This document shows, piece by piece, positions 24,748 to 32,407 of a DNA stretch of 64,000 nt. The translations under genes were made by a program, and so were the position numbers. Under the pieces are notes generated by a model. That model worked only from the letters and a program-made list of their open reading frames with translations, did not search any database and was not told the DNA's origin. The DNA comes from Saprospiraceae bacterium (GTDB taxonomy: Bacteria; Bacteroidota; Bacteroidia; Chitinophagales; Saprospiraceae), in the NCBI GenBank assembly GCA_016719855.1, contig JADJYH010000041.1, positions 1 to 64,000 of the forward strand. The letters run 5' to 3'. The first letter of the stretch is position 1. Each line of letters starts with the position of its first letter.

Positions 24748-25793
24748 AAAAAATCCTCGTCATTGAAGACAACCTTGAAGTACGTGAAAACCTACAGGAA
24801 ATACTAGAAATCTCAGGCTACCAAGTGTTGGCGGCCGAGGACGGAACGGTGGGCGTGGAATTGGCCCTGGCCGAGCGACCCGACATGATACTCTGCGACG
24901 TGATGATGCCCAAGCTCGATGGCTTTGGCGTGCTCAACATCCTGAGCAAACGACCCGAAACCTCCGACATCCCCTTCGTTTTCCTTACTGCCAAAACCGA
25001 AAAAGATGATTTCCGTCGGGGAATGAACCTCGGCGCCGACGACTACGTGACCAAGCCGTTCTACAAGGACGAACTGATTGACGTGGTGGAAACTCGTTTG
25101 AGGAAAAGCGAGCGGCTCAAGAAATTCAACCGAACCGAAGAAAGCCTCCTCAGCTTCATAAACGAGGCAAAAGGGTATGAAGACTTGAAAAAACTGTCCA
25201 TTGACAAGCGTAGCAAGGAATTTAAAAAACGGGACACGCTGTTCGAGGAGGGCGATACGCCACGGTACATGTACTTCATCACCAAGGGCCAGGTCAAAAT
25301 CTATAAAACCAACGACATCGGCAAGGAATATATCATCAACATCCGCAACGCTGGCGAATTCATCGGCTACACCGCCCTCATCAAAAACGAACAGTACAGC
25401 TTCTCGGCGGCAGCACTTGAAGACTCGGCGGCCAGCCTCATTCCGAAGGAAGACTTCCTCAAACTGCTTTACGCCAACCGCGACGTGGCCAGCCGCCTCA
25501 TCAAGATGTTGGCCGACAACGTGGCCGAAAAGGAAGCACAACTGCTGCAGCTCGCTTACAATTCTGTGCGCAAACGGGTTGCCGAAGCCGTACTGTTGCT
25601 CCATGACCGCTACTCCAAGGAAGGAAAGGTAGACATTCAAATCCTGCGGGAAGACCTCGCCCATATCGTCGGCACGGCCAAGGAGAGCGTCATCCGAACC
25701 CTCACCGAGTTCAAGGACGACGGGTTAATCGAAATCAAGGATGGAGCTATCCGCATTTTGAACAAAAAGAAACTGGAAGGACTTCCGACATAG
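24744..25793 (+). CDS. Response regulator fused to a Crp/Fnr transcription factor
   Basis: 349 residues. Receiver domain at 1-120: acidic pocket Asp9, phosphoacceptor Asp52 (MILCDVMMPKLDG), Thr in FLTAKT, Lys104 in DDYVTKPF. A helical linker (about 125-155), then a cyclic-nucleotide-binding-type beta-roll (about 160-265, FKKRDTLFEEGDTPRYMYFI) and a winged helix-turn-helix (about 285-345) with recognition helix AKESVIRTLTEFK, having Glu and Arg at the positions that contact TGA. It overlaps the kinase gene by ATGA, so the two are translationally coupled. It combines in one chain what FixJ and FixK do as two proteins. Confidence 0.92.
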   Translation: MKKILVIEDNLEVRENLQEILEISGYQVLAAEDGTVGVELALAERPDMILCDVMMPKLDGFGVLNILSKRPETSDIPFVFLTAKTEKDDFRRGMNLGADDYVTKPFYKDELIDVVETRLRKSERLKKFNRTEESLLSFINEAKGYEDLKKLSIDKRSKEFKKRDTLFEEGDTPRYMYFITKGQVKIYKTNDIGKEYIINIRNAGEFIGYTALIKNEQYSFSAAALEDSAASLIPKEDFLKLLYANRDVASRLIKMLADNVAEKEAQLLQLAYNSVRKRVAEAVLLLHDRYSKEGKVDIQILREDLAHIVGTAKESVIRTLTEFKDDGLIEIKDGAIRILNKKKLEGLPT

Positions 25794-25864
25794 CAACAAA
25801 AGGAATTTTGAAGCCATTGGACATCGCATAGGCGCCAAGCTTCCTTGCTCAAATCTTTGACCAC

Positions 25865-26296
25865 ATGAAAAACATATTGGTAGCCATTGATTTTCTTGAA
25901 CTCTCCAACCAATTGCTGGAAAAAGCAGCTATTTGGGCAGAAAAATTCGATGCAAAAATATGGCTGGTACACGTCGCAGAACCAGACCCTGACTTCGTTG
26001 GGTACGAAGTAGGCCCACAGTACATCCGTGACAACCTAGCCAAAGAGCTTCGGCAGGAACACCGTGACCTTCAAGCAATGGCCAAGGGCCTTACGGAGAA
26101 AGGTATAGATGCAGAAGCATTGCTTATTCAAGGAACCACTGCTGAATCGCTGGTGGAGGAGGCCAGCGACGTGAAAGCCGACTTGATAATACTTGGAGCC
26201 ACCCACCATGGGAAGATTTTTGAAACGCTCTTCGGCAGCGTTTGGGAAACCGTGGTGAAGAAGTCCAAAACTCCCGTACTCATTGTACCACATTGA
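25865..26296 (+). CDS. Universal stress protein, single domain
   Basis: 143 residues: ILVAIDFLELSNQLLEKAAIWAEKFDAKIWLVHVAEPDPDF at the start and LIILGATHHGKIFETLFGSVWETVVKKSKTPVLIVP at the end. The G-2x-G-9x-G loop is altered (GATHHGKIFETLFGS), with a usable phosphate-binding pattern. Follows the receiver-Crp gene by 71 bases and has an AATCTTTG -7-like sequence of its own but no obvious box. Probably a low-oxygen or starvation protein. Confidence 0.9.
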   Translation: MKNILVAIDFLELSNQLLEKAAIWAEKFDAKIWLVHVAEPDPDFVGYEVGPQYIRDNLAKELRQEHRDLQAMAKGLTEKGIDAEALLIQGTTAESLVEEASDVKADLIILGATHHGKIFETLFGSVWETVVKKSKTPVLIVPH

Positions 26297-26356
26297 AACA
26301 ATTAGAATTTAAGGGTCAAAGTACTAGGCTCCAGTCGCTCTCCTCCATTTCATGTT

Positions 26357-26878
26357 TCAATGTTTCCGGTACTTCGCCATCATCTCCACGGAAATGACGT
26401 TTTGCTTCAAAAAGGCTGTATCGGCCCCGTAGCTGCCTTTCGTCTGAAAGAAAACTTCCAAGGTTGGGACGAACCAAGCTGGGTCTTCGCCGAAAGCCTG
26501 CTTCAATCCGGCCTCGCCCTTGCCTTTGATGTCGCTTCCGTTCTTGGTCATGGTGATTTGTTCCTCGAACAAAAACAGCCAGCTTGCACTGGATCTGGCA
26601 CTGATGCCGGTGGTGGTTTCATCGAGCAGTGCAACTCTGGCATCAATCTTCACATGCTCCTGGGAGCAAACATTTTCCACGATATTGCTCCATTGAAAAA
26701 CACGGTTGCCGCTATCCATGTAGGAATAGTAAACGCCCGTAGCCGAGTCCACAATCGAACTGCCGAGCAGGTACAAATCATAGGTTTGGTTGGGGCCGCA
26801 AGGCGAATCGTCGAAGAGGTCGCAGCTTGCCAACATGGTGAAACAGATGGCTACCGCCAGTAGAAGATTTTTTTTCAT
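26357..26878 (-). CDS. Lipoprotein of unknown function
   Basis: 173 residues. The signal peptide ends in the lipobox MLASCDLF, so Cys19 should be lipidated. The mature part has two further Cys (SPCGPNQTYDLYLLGSSIVDS and NVCSQEHVKIDARV) and an LFEEQITMTKNG stretch; no family recognised. Transcribed opposite to the USP gene, ending near it. Confidence 0.78.
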   Translation of the reverse strand: MKKNLLLAVAICFTMLASCDLFDDSPCGPNQTYDLYLLGSSIVDSATGVYYSYMDSGNRVFQWSNIVENVCSQEHVKIDARVALLDETTTGISARSSASWLFLFEEQITMTKNGSDIKGKGEAGLKQAFGEDPAWFVPTLEVFFQTKGSYGADTAFLKQNVISVEMMAKYRKH

Positions 26879-27002
26879 GATCTGAAAAATTTAGGTGAGA
26901 AATGGAAGGAAATTGCCGCCTAAAATTGCTGCAATTATCTGAGCCTTGCAATGGCATTGGAAGGAAAAAACACCGTTATTATTGGCATTTTGAGTGAATA
27001 GC

Positions 27003-28685
27003 CTAAAATTTGCCCTGTTTCCAAATCGAAAGCAACCACCGTAGCCCGAGTATACCGGAAATGACGAATCCGAAGACTCCCAGTGCGGGTACGTTTTTTA
27101 TGTGCGGCGGCACGTCGGCAATAACCAACAGCGACGAGCCGAGGATGAGCGCACCCAGTACCAGCGCAAACGAAATGCGCTTCGAAGCTACATCAAGCGC
27201 ATTGTCAACTGGCTCCAAGCCGCGATGCTCGAACTCTATGTGCAACTTTCCTTTCTTTATTTTTTCGATGATGTCCTCAACATCCTCAGGCAGTGAGGTG
27301 GCAAGTTTGGAGATTTCTCCAAAGGTCTTGGCCATCCGCTTGGTAAACTTCGCAGGGCTGTATTTTCTTCGAAAAAGCCTCACCACAAACGGGTGGATGT
27401 TTTGGATGATGTTGTAACGGGGGTCGAGCATCAGGCCCACGCCCTCAATGATGACGAGGGCTTTCAGGAGCAACAGCAGGTTGGAGGGTATCCGAATTTT
27501 ATAATCGAAAAACAGCGAGTTGAGGGCGGCCATGACCTCGTTTGAGTCAATTTCCTCCAGCCCTATGTTCGAGTAGTTTTGGAAAAACTCATTGATGTCG
27601 TACTCCAGGCTGGCATGGTCAATTTTTGCATCATCCCAAGAAAAGCGGAGCAGGGCCGTCTTCAGCCCGTCCACCTCGTGGTCGTGTACGGCAAGCAGCA
27701 GGTCAGCGAGGAGTTCACGGTCAGATTCTATCACCGTGCCCATCATGCCGTAGTCAATGAAGCAGACCCGCTGGTCTTTCAGCACGAAGATGTTTCCAGG
27801 GTGGGGGTCAGCGTGGAAGAAGCCATGGTCGAACACTTGCTCAAAGTAGAGGTTGATGCCCTTTAGCGCCAGTTGGGCACCTGTCATTCCGATACGTTCC
27901 AAAGCGGCGAGGTCAGTACATTTTATGCCTTCGATATACTCCATGCAAAGCACTTTTTCGGTGCTGAACTCTGGGTAGACCGTCGGCACATAGATTTCGA
28001 GGTTGCCCTTGAACTGCTCCTCGAAGCGCCGCATATTGGCTCCTTCCAACCTAAAATCAAGCTCCTTGTGGATGCTTGTTTCAAACATTTTGACAAGTTC
28101 CATCGGCTGATAGGCGTCAAATTGCGGGAAACGGTGCTCCAGCAACCGAGCCAAGCTCTTGAGGATATGGATGTCCAACTCAACCGTGTCGCCGATGCCG
28201 GGACGCTGTACTTTCAGCACCACCTCCTGCCCGCCAACCAGCGTAGCCCGGTGTACTTGCGCCATGGAAGCGGATGCAATGGGTTGGAAATCAATGTTTT
28301 CAAATGATTTTTCCAGCTTGTCGCCCAGTTCTTTCTCCAGCACAACACGAATATCCTCAACGGGCAAAGGCGCTGCATGATCCTGAAATTTTTGGAACTC
28401 CTCCACCAATTCCTCTGGCAGGATGTCTGGCCGATTGCTGGCAATTTGGGCAAACTTGATGAAGGTAGTTCCGAGTTCTTCGCAGACCATGCGCATACGT
28501 TCGTACCGGGTAAACTCGGTCACTGGATGGCCGTCGTGCGTAGGCATCAGCTTTTTCCATTTTGGAATAAACCGACTGAAAGGCGGGTGCGTGGCAATGT
28601 CCGCAAAGCCGTATTTGACAAGTACGCCTATGACTTTCTCATAGCGCCCAATGAGGGTAGGCTTATGTACATCTATGGCCGACAT
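27003..28685 (-). CDS. ABC1/AarF/UbiB family atypical kinase
   Basis: About 560 residues from MSAIDVHKPTLIGRYEKV. Signatures of the UbiB family: the KxGQ-like EELGTTFIKFAQIASNRPDILP, the alanine-rich nucleotide loop PIASASMAQVHRATL, the Lys in EVVLKVQRPG, then HADPHPGNIF and the metal-binding DYGMMG. Two C-terminal transmembrane helices (ISFALVLGALILGSSLLVIA and VFGFVISGILGLRWLLSIW). These proteins act in quinone biosynthesis or lipid handling at the membrane and are ATPases rather than classic kinases. Translated with the coiled-coil gene upstream (28776), 90 bases apart. Confidence 0.9.
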   Translation of the reverse strand: MSAIDVHKPTLIGRYEKVIGVLVKYGFADIATHPPFSRFIPKWKKLMPTHDGHPVTEFTRYERMRMVCEELGTTFIKFAQIASNRPDILPEELVEEFQKFQDHAAPLPVEDIRVVLEKELGDKLEKSFENIDFQPIASASMAQVHRATLVGGQEVVLKVQRPGIGDTVELDIHILKSLARLLEHRFPQFDAYQPMELVKMFETSIHKELDFRLEGANMRRFEEQFKGNLEIYVPTVYPEFSTEKVLCMEYIEGIKCTDLAALERIGMTGAQLALKGINLYFEQVFDHGFFHADPHPGNIFVLKDQRVCFIDYGMMGTVIESDRELLADLLLAVHDHEVDGLKTALLRFSWDDAKIDHASLEYDINEFFQNYSNIGLEEIDSNEVMAALNSLFFDYKIRIPSNLLLLLKALVIIEGVGLMLDPRYNIIQNIHPFVVRLFRRKYSPAKFTKRMAKTFGEISKLATSLPEDVEDIIEKIKKGKLHIEFEHRGLEPVDNALDVASKRISFALVLGALILGSSLLVIADVPPHIKNVPALGVFGFVISGILGLRWLLSIWKQGKF

Positions 28686-28697
28686 GAGAGGTGAGTT

Positions 28698-28772
28698 GAA
28701 GATTGGGTGATTGAGATATTGAGTTATTTGGAAGCCCAATAACCCAATATCTCAATAGCACAATAACCAAAC
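28698..28772. repeat. Word-repeat hairpin (ATTGGG/ATTGAG against CCCAAT/CTCAAT)
   Basis: GATTGGGTGATTGAGATATTGAGTTATT on the left and CCCAATAACCCAATATCTCAATAGCACAATAAC on the right pair over most of their length. It lies between two genes of the same operon, partly overlapping the extended start of the UbiB gene. Confidence 0.65.
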
Positions 28773-28775
28773 ATA

Positions 28776-29387
28776 CTACGAAAGCAGGTTGGAAAATGCC
28801 TTCTTCATGTGGTCAAACGAGGTAGAAATTTCGTTTGAAAATGAATCAATTTTTTCGCTAGCCCCGGTTTCTTTTTTCAGCCTTTCACGGATGTCGGCTA
28901 TGGCGTTCACAAGTTCTGGCTTCAGCGGTTCCAGCTCACTTTCGGTCTCAAACTCACCTAGGGCCAACTTGATGCGGTAGTTGTCCAGCTTGCCACGGAA
29001 GACATCGAGCTTGGCCTGTAGCGCCATGCCAACATCGCCGTAGCCTTCTTTCATGGCCAGCTCAAGTTCGTAGATGGCATGGAGGGTTTCCCGCTTCTGC
29101 ACATCGTACTGCCGCTTGTTTTCGGCCACGACCTTTGCCAGCCGTGCATCCAGTGCGTCAAACTTTTCCATCAGCACCGTTCTGTGGGTGCTGGCTGCCT
29201 CGCCTGACCGCCGCAAAACGTTCTTCTCTTCCGAAACGAAATTGAGAAAATTTTTGCGCTCACGGTCAAATATGTCCCTGGCTTCGGCTTTGCCAAGCGC
29301 CATTTGGACTTGCATTTCGTCCAGCAGCACCTTCATCTGGGTAAGGCGTTCTTTGCCGATGTCCAGCAGTTCATCTTGAAGTGTCAT
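28776..29387 (-). CDS. Coiled-coil protein of unknown function
   Basis: 203 residues with no signal or membrane segment. Almost entirely helical, with long stretches of Glu, Lys, Leu and Arg (for example ERLTQMKVLLDEMQVQMALGKAEARDIFDRERKNFLNF). It resembles the many uncharacterised helical proteins found beside UbiB-like kinases or stress genes, but I cannot assign a family. Probably cotranscribed with the UbiB-like gene. Confidence 0.78.
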   Translation of the reverse strand: MTLQDELLDIGKERLTQMKVLLDEMQVQMALGKAEARDIFDRERKNFLNFVSEEKNVLRRSGEAASTHRTVLMEKFDALDARLAKVVAENKRQYDVQKRETLHAIYELELAMKEGYGDVGMALQAKLDVFRGKLDNYRIKLALGEFETESELEPLKPELVNAIADIRERLKKETGASEKIDSFSNEISTSFDHMKKAFSNLLS

Positions 29388-29476
29388 GGCTATTTGATTT
29401 TTGTGAAAAAATAATTTTTACAATGCAAAAATGTCTAAAATACTAGATGAAAGAGATGAGTTACATCATGGAGATT

Positions 29477-29521
29477 AGTGAGTTAAGTCACCAACTTTGG
29501 GGTAGGATGGGCGTTCTTTTG
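29477..29521 (+). promoter_or_regulatory. Crp/Fnr-type box and -7 element of a candidate small RNA
   Basis: AGTGAGTTAAGTCACC at 29477..29492 is a good TGA-N6-TCA dyad. TTCTTTTG at 29514..29521 fits TxnnTTTG. Centre distance is 33 bp, the same as the other promoters, but no coding gene starts within the next 250 bases. The box could also serve the minus-strand gene at 29387. Confidence 0.6.
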
Positions 29522-29524
29522 TAG

Positions 29525-29600
29525 TGTAAATAGAAGTCAAATAGATTCATATTTCGGGTGATTAAATATTTTCAGAGCGCCATTTTGGCGCTCTTTTTTA
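29525..29600 (+). ncRNA. Candidate Crp/Fnr-controlled small RNA
   Basis: The span from the expected transcript start (about 29525) to the terminator is about 75 bases, contains no ATG-initiated frame of note, and ends in a strong intrinsic terminator. The A/T-rich body could pair with messenger starts. This is inferred from promoter and terminator only; no known RNA family was recognised. Confidence 0.4.
29574..29600 (+). terminator. Orphan intrinsic terminator
   Basis: AGAGCGCCA and TGGCGCTCT form a perfect 9-bp stem with a TTT loop, followed by TTTTTTA. No coding gene ends upstream on this strand. Confidence 0.85.
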
Positions 29601-29617
29601 AGTTTAAACAGCCTCGG

Positions 29618-29790
29618 ATTTTTCACGGATTATACTGATTTATATTGCAAGAAATAACCGGTGGAATAAGCGTGAATCAGCATCCAAATCACCAATAAAT
29701 AAGTGTGAACCAGGCACGGATTTTCACAAATTGCACGGATTATATTTAAATGGAATAATCAGTGGAATCAGCGCAAATCAATGTCCTATT
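29618..29790. repeat. Word-repeat region (CACGGATT and GGAATAATCAGTGGAATCAGCG)
   Basis: CACGGATTATACTGATTTATATTGCA and CACGGATTTTCACAAATTGCACGGATTATATTTAAATGGAATAATC are diverged repeats of the same words. Similar CACGGATT runs are common in gaps of Bacteroidota genomes. It forms the upstream region of the thioredoxin at 29800. Confidence 0.55.
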
Positions 29791-29799
29791 ATTTAAATC

Positions 29800-30105
29800 A
29801 TGGAGAATAAAGTAAGCTTCAAAGAATTGCTCAATGGCGAAAAGCCCGTGCTCATTGACTTCACGGCCAGTTGGTGCGGCCCCTGCCGCATGATGGCGCC
29901 CGTGCTCGAAGACGTGAAAAAACAGGTGGGCGAAAAAGCCACCATCGTCAAGGTGGACATTGACCGCAACTCGGCGTTCGCTGGCAACATGGGCGTTCAG
30001 GGCGTACCGACCTTTGTTTTGTTCAAAAAAGGAAAGGAAGCTTGGCGGCACGTCGGCATGATTTCAGGGCCGCAACTGAAGGGGGTACTGGAAAAATTTG
30101 CGTAG
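29800..30105 (+). CDS. Thioredoxin
   Basis: 101 residues. Redox pair Cys26/Cys29 in IDFTASWCGPCRMMAP, cis-proline in GVPTFVLFKKG. About half identical by eye to the thioredoxin at 341 and of similar length. No Crp/Fnr-type box with the fixed spacing was found directly upstream. It is next to a glutamate-cysteine-ligase-like gene, so a thiol-redox function is likely. Confidence 0.93.
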   Translation: MENKVSFKELLNGEKPVLIDFTASWCGPCRMMAPVLEDVKKQVGEKATIVKVDIDRNSAFAGNMGVQGVPTFVLFKKGKEAWRHVGMISGPQLKGVLEKFA

Positions 30106-30131
30106 CCAGTTGACAAATCTCACCTAAACTA

Positions 30132-30176
30132 CTTGTGGTTCGTCATTGAAAGGGTCTTTGGAAATGCACAGTTTTG
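30132..30176 (+). promoter_or_regulatory. Degenerate Crp/Fnr box and -7 element of the GCS-CBS gene
   Basis: CTTGTGGTTCGTCATT at 30132..30147 has TGT for TGA in the first half and a good TCA second half. CAGTTTTG at 30169..30176 fits xAnnTTTG. Centre distance is 33 bp. Confidence 0.4.
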
Positions 30177-30230
30177 CCCAGTGCAATTCGAGCTGGCATT
30201 GCCAGCGATCGCGGTAATAATTTATGACCC

Positions 30231-32135
30231 ATGGGAGCAGAAAAGGTCGCCATCATCAAGGATAAAGACCTACGCATGAAAGCAACAGCCCATCTGTTGC
30301 GTGACCTGAAGGCCATGGAAATCATGCTGGAAAAGGGCATGTTTGAAACGGGCGTACAGCGCATCGGCGCAGAACAGGAAATCTCCCTGATTGGGACGGA
30401 TTGGAAGCCCGCCCCTGTGTTGATGAATATCCTGGAGCATATAAACGACGACCGTTTTACCACAGAGTTTGCCCAGTTCAACATGGAGGTCAACCTCGAC
30501 CCCATTGTTTTTAGAGGCGACTGCTTTACACAATTGGAAAGAAACCTTTGGCGCCTCTTGGTAAAAGGCGAAAAAACGGCCAATCGCTTCCAAGCCCACC
30601 TGCTCTTGGTCGGCATACTTCCAACACTGCACCAGAGCGACCTCGACCTTAAAAACATCACCCCGTTGCCCCGCTACAAATACCTGATTGACGCCCTCCA
30701 CGCCATGCGGGGGGACAGTTTTGAGTTCAGGATTGATGGCAAGGACGAATGGATCTCACGGGCGGAAGATTCGTTTTACGAAAGCAGCAACACGAGCTTT
30801 CAGGTACACTATCAATTGCCGCCCGATGAATTTGTTGCCTCCTACAATTGGGCACTCGCCGTCACGGCCCCGGTGCTGGCATGTGCCACCAACTCGCCGC
30901 TCCTGCTGGGCAAGCGACTCTGGCGGGAAACCCGGATTGCACTATTCCAGCAATCTACGGACGTGCGAAGCACTTCGGGCAAGTACCGGGAACAGGCGCC
31001 AAGGGTGGATTTTGGCACCCGTTGGATAAAAGACTCCGTACTCGATATCTACCGGGAAAATGCGACCCGCCACAAGCCGTTTTTTGCTTCCACCCGCCAA
31101 GAGGATGCACTGGAGGTATTGGAACAAGGCGGCATACCGAAGCTATACCAACTCTGCGTCCACAACGGCACGGTGTACAACTGGAACCGGGCATGTTATG
31201 GCATTACCGAAGGGAAACCGCACCTGCGCATCGAAAACCGGGTATTGCCGTCAGGCCCGACCATCATTGACGAGGTGGCCAATGCCGCCTTCTGGCTCGG
31301 CCTGATGAAGGGCATGCCACCGGAATACGCCAACATTGACCAGCGCATGGACTTCGATGTTGCGAAGCGAAACTTCCTTTGTGCCGCCCGATTGGGCTTG
31401 GGTGCCAATTTCTATTGGGCCGGCAGCGACAAACAAATCAGGTCTGATGAGTTGATAATCAAGGAGTTGTTGCCCATAGCCAGGGAAGGTCTCGCCAAAG
31501 CGGCGGTGGATGTGGCGGATATTGACCGCCTGCTCGGCATCATCGAAGAAAGGGTGAAAACCGGCAAGACCGGCTCGCAGTGGATACTGGATGCCTACCA
31601 AAAACTTGGCAAGGAGGGGAACAAGGACGAAGCCCTGATTGCCCTCACCGCTGGCATGTCACGTCGGCAGCAGGAGGGCTTTCCCGTGCACACCTGGGAC
31701 TTACCGGAAAGAACCGAGGCAGGCCATTGGAAAAACCGCTACTGGACCATCGAGCAGATAATGAAGACCGACCTCTTCACGGTCACGGAGGATGACCCCG
31801 TGCAGCTTGCCGCCAACATGATGTACTGGCGAAACATCCGCCATATTCCCGTCGAAAACAACCTGGGCGAACTAACGGGCCTGATCACTTGCAGGCTCGT
31901 CATGCTGTACTACAGTACCCATCATGTGGACGGAACAAACACGGCCGTCCGGGAAATTATGGAAAGGAAACTGGTCACGGTTACGCCACAAACAAAAACC
32001 ACGGAGGCACTGGAAATGCTGAAAAAAAACCATTTGGGCTGTCTGCTGGTGGTGCATGGGAACAAATTGGCTGGGATGGTGACGGAGCGTGATTTTATGA
32101 ACATCACTGCGGAACTGCTGAGGGAGGATGAATAA
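30231..32135 (+). CDS. Glutamate-cysteine-ligase-like enzyme fused to a CBS pair
   Basis: 634 residues. The first about 500 residues belong to the GCS2/carboxylate-amine ligase group: GVQRIGAEQEISLIGTDWKP, FNMEVNLDP, and the binding-site pattern HYQLPPDEFVASYNWALAV and RIENRVLPSGPTIIDEVANAAFW. Enzymes of this kind form gamma-glutamyl amides such as gamma-glutamylcysteine. The last about 125 residues are two CBS motifs (WTIEQIMKTDLFTVTEDDPVQ and VREIMERKLVTVTPQTKTTEALEML). The CBS pair suggests control by adenine nucleotides. The substrate here is not certain. Adjacent to thioredoxin. Confidence 0.85.
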   Translation: MGAEKVAIIKDKDLRMKATAHLLRDLKAMEIMLEKGMFETGVQRIGAEQEISLIGTDWKPAPVLMNILEHINDDRFTTEFAQFNMEVNLDPIVFRGDCFTQLERNLWRLLVKGEKTANRFQAHLLLVGILPTLHQSDLDLKNITPLPRYKYLIDALHAMRGDSFEFRIDGKDEWISRAEDSFYESSNTSFQVHYQLPPDEFVASYNWALAVTAPVLACATNSPLLLGKRLWRETRIALFQQSTDVRSTSGKYREQAPRVDFGTRWIKDSVLDIYRENATRHKPFFASTRQEDALEVLEQGGIPKLYQLCVHNGTVYNWNRACYGITEGKPHLRIENRVLPSGPTIIDEVANAAFWLGLMKGMPPEYANIDQRMDFDVAKRNFLCAARLGLGANFYWAGSDKQIRSDELIIKELLPIAREGLAKAAVDVADIDRLLGIIEERVKTGKTGSQWILDAYQKLGKEGNKDEALIALTAGMSRRQQEGFPVHTWDLPERTEAGHWKNRYWTIEQIMKTDLFTVTEDDPVQLAANMMYWRNIRHIPVENNLGELTGLITCRLVMLYYSTHHVDGTNTAVREIMERKLVTVTPQTKTTEALEMLKKNHLGCLLVVHGNKLAGMVTERDFMNITAELLREDE

Positions 32136-32407
32136 ATTTGGGCGATTGAAGATGGATGCCTGCCCGCTATCGCCAGAAAGTTGCTCCCTTGTTTTTGACA
32201 AAATTCACCGTAATAGCTGATTATTATCAATTAACTAGCCTCTTTTCCCAAGGAATTTTGTCCAATCGTTTACCTAAAAATTCCCGCTATGAACAAGTCA
32301 TTAGGGGTACGGTTCAGGTAAATGAGACTTCTTTAATTTCTTAATTCAAGTTGTGGCTCCTTCGTTAACGAGGGTTACAACTTGGGTTGCAACTTAAATT
32401 TTCCGCT
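32136..32407. other. Gap before the first giant surface gene, with a hairpin
   Basis: No coding gene. CCGCTATGAACA occurs twice (about 32284 and 32401), the second at the real start codon, so the gene start is partly duplicated. AAGTTGT at 32348..32354 and ACAACTT at 32377..32383 enclose CTTCGTTAACGAG, giving a hairpin about 25 bases before the gene. Confidence 0.5.
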
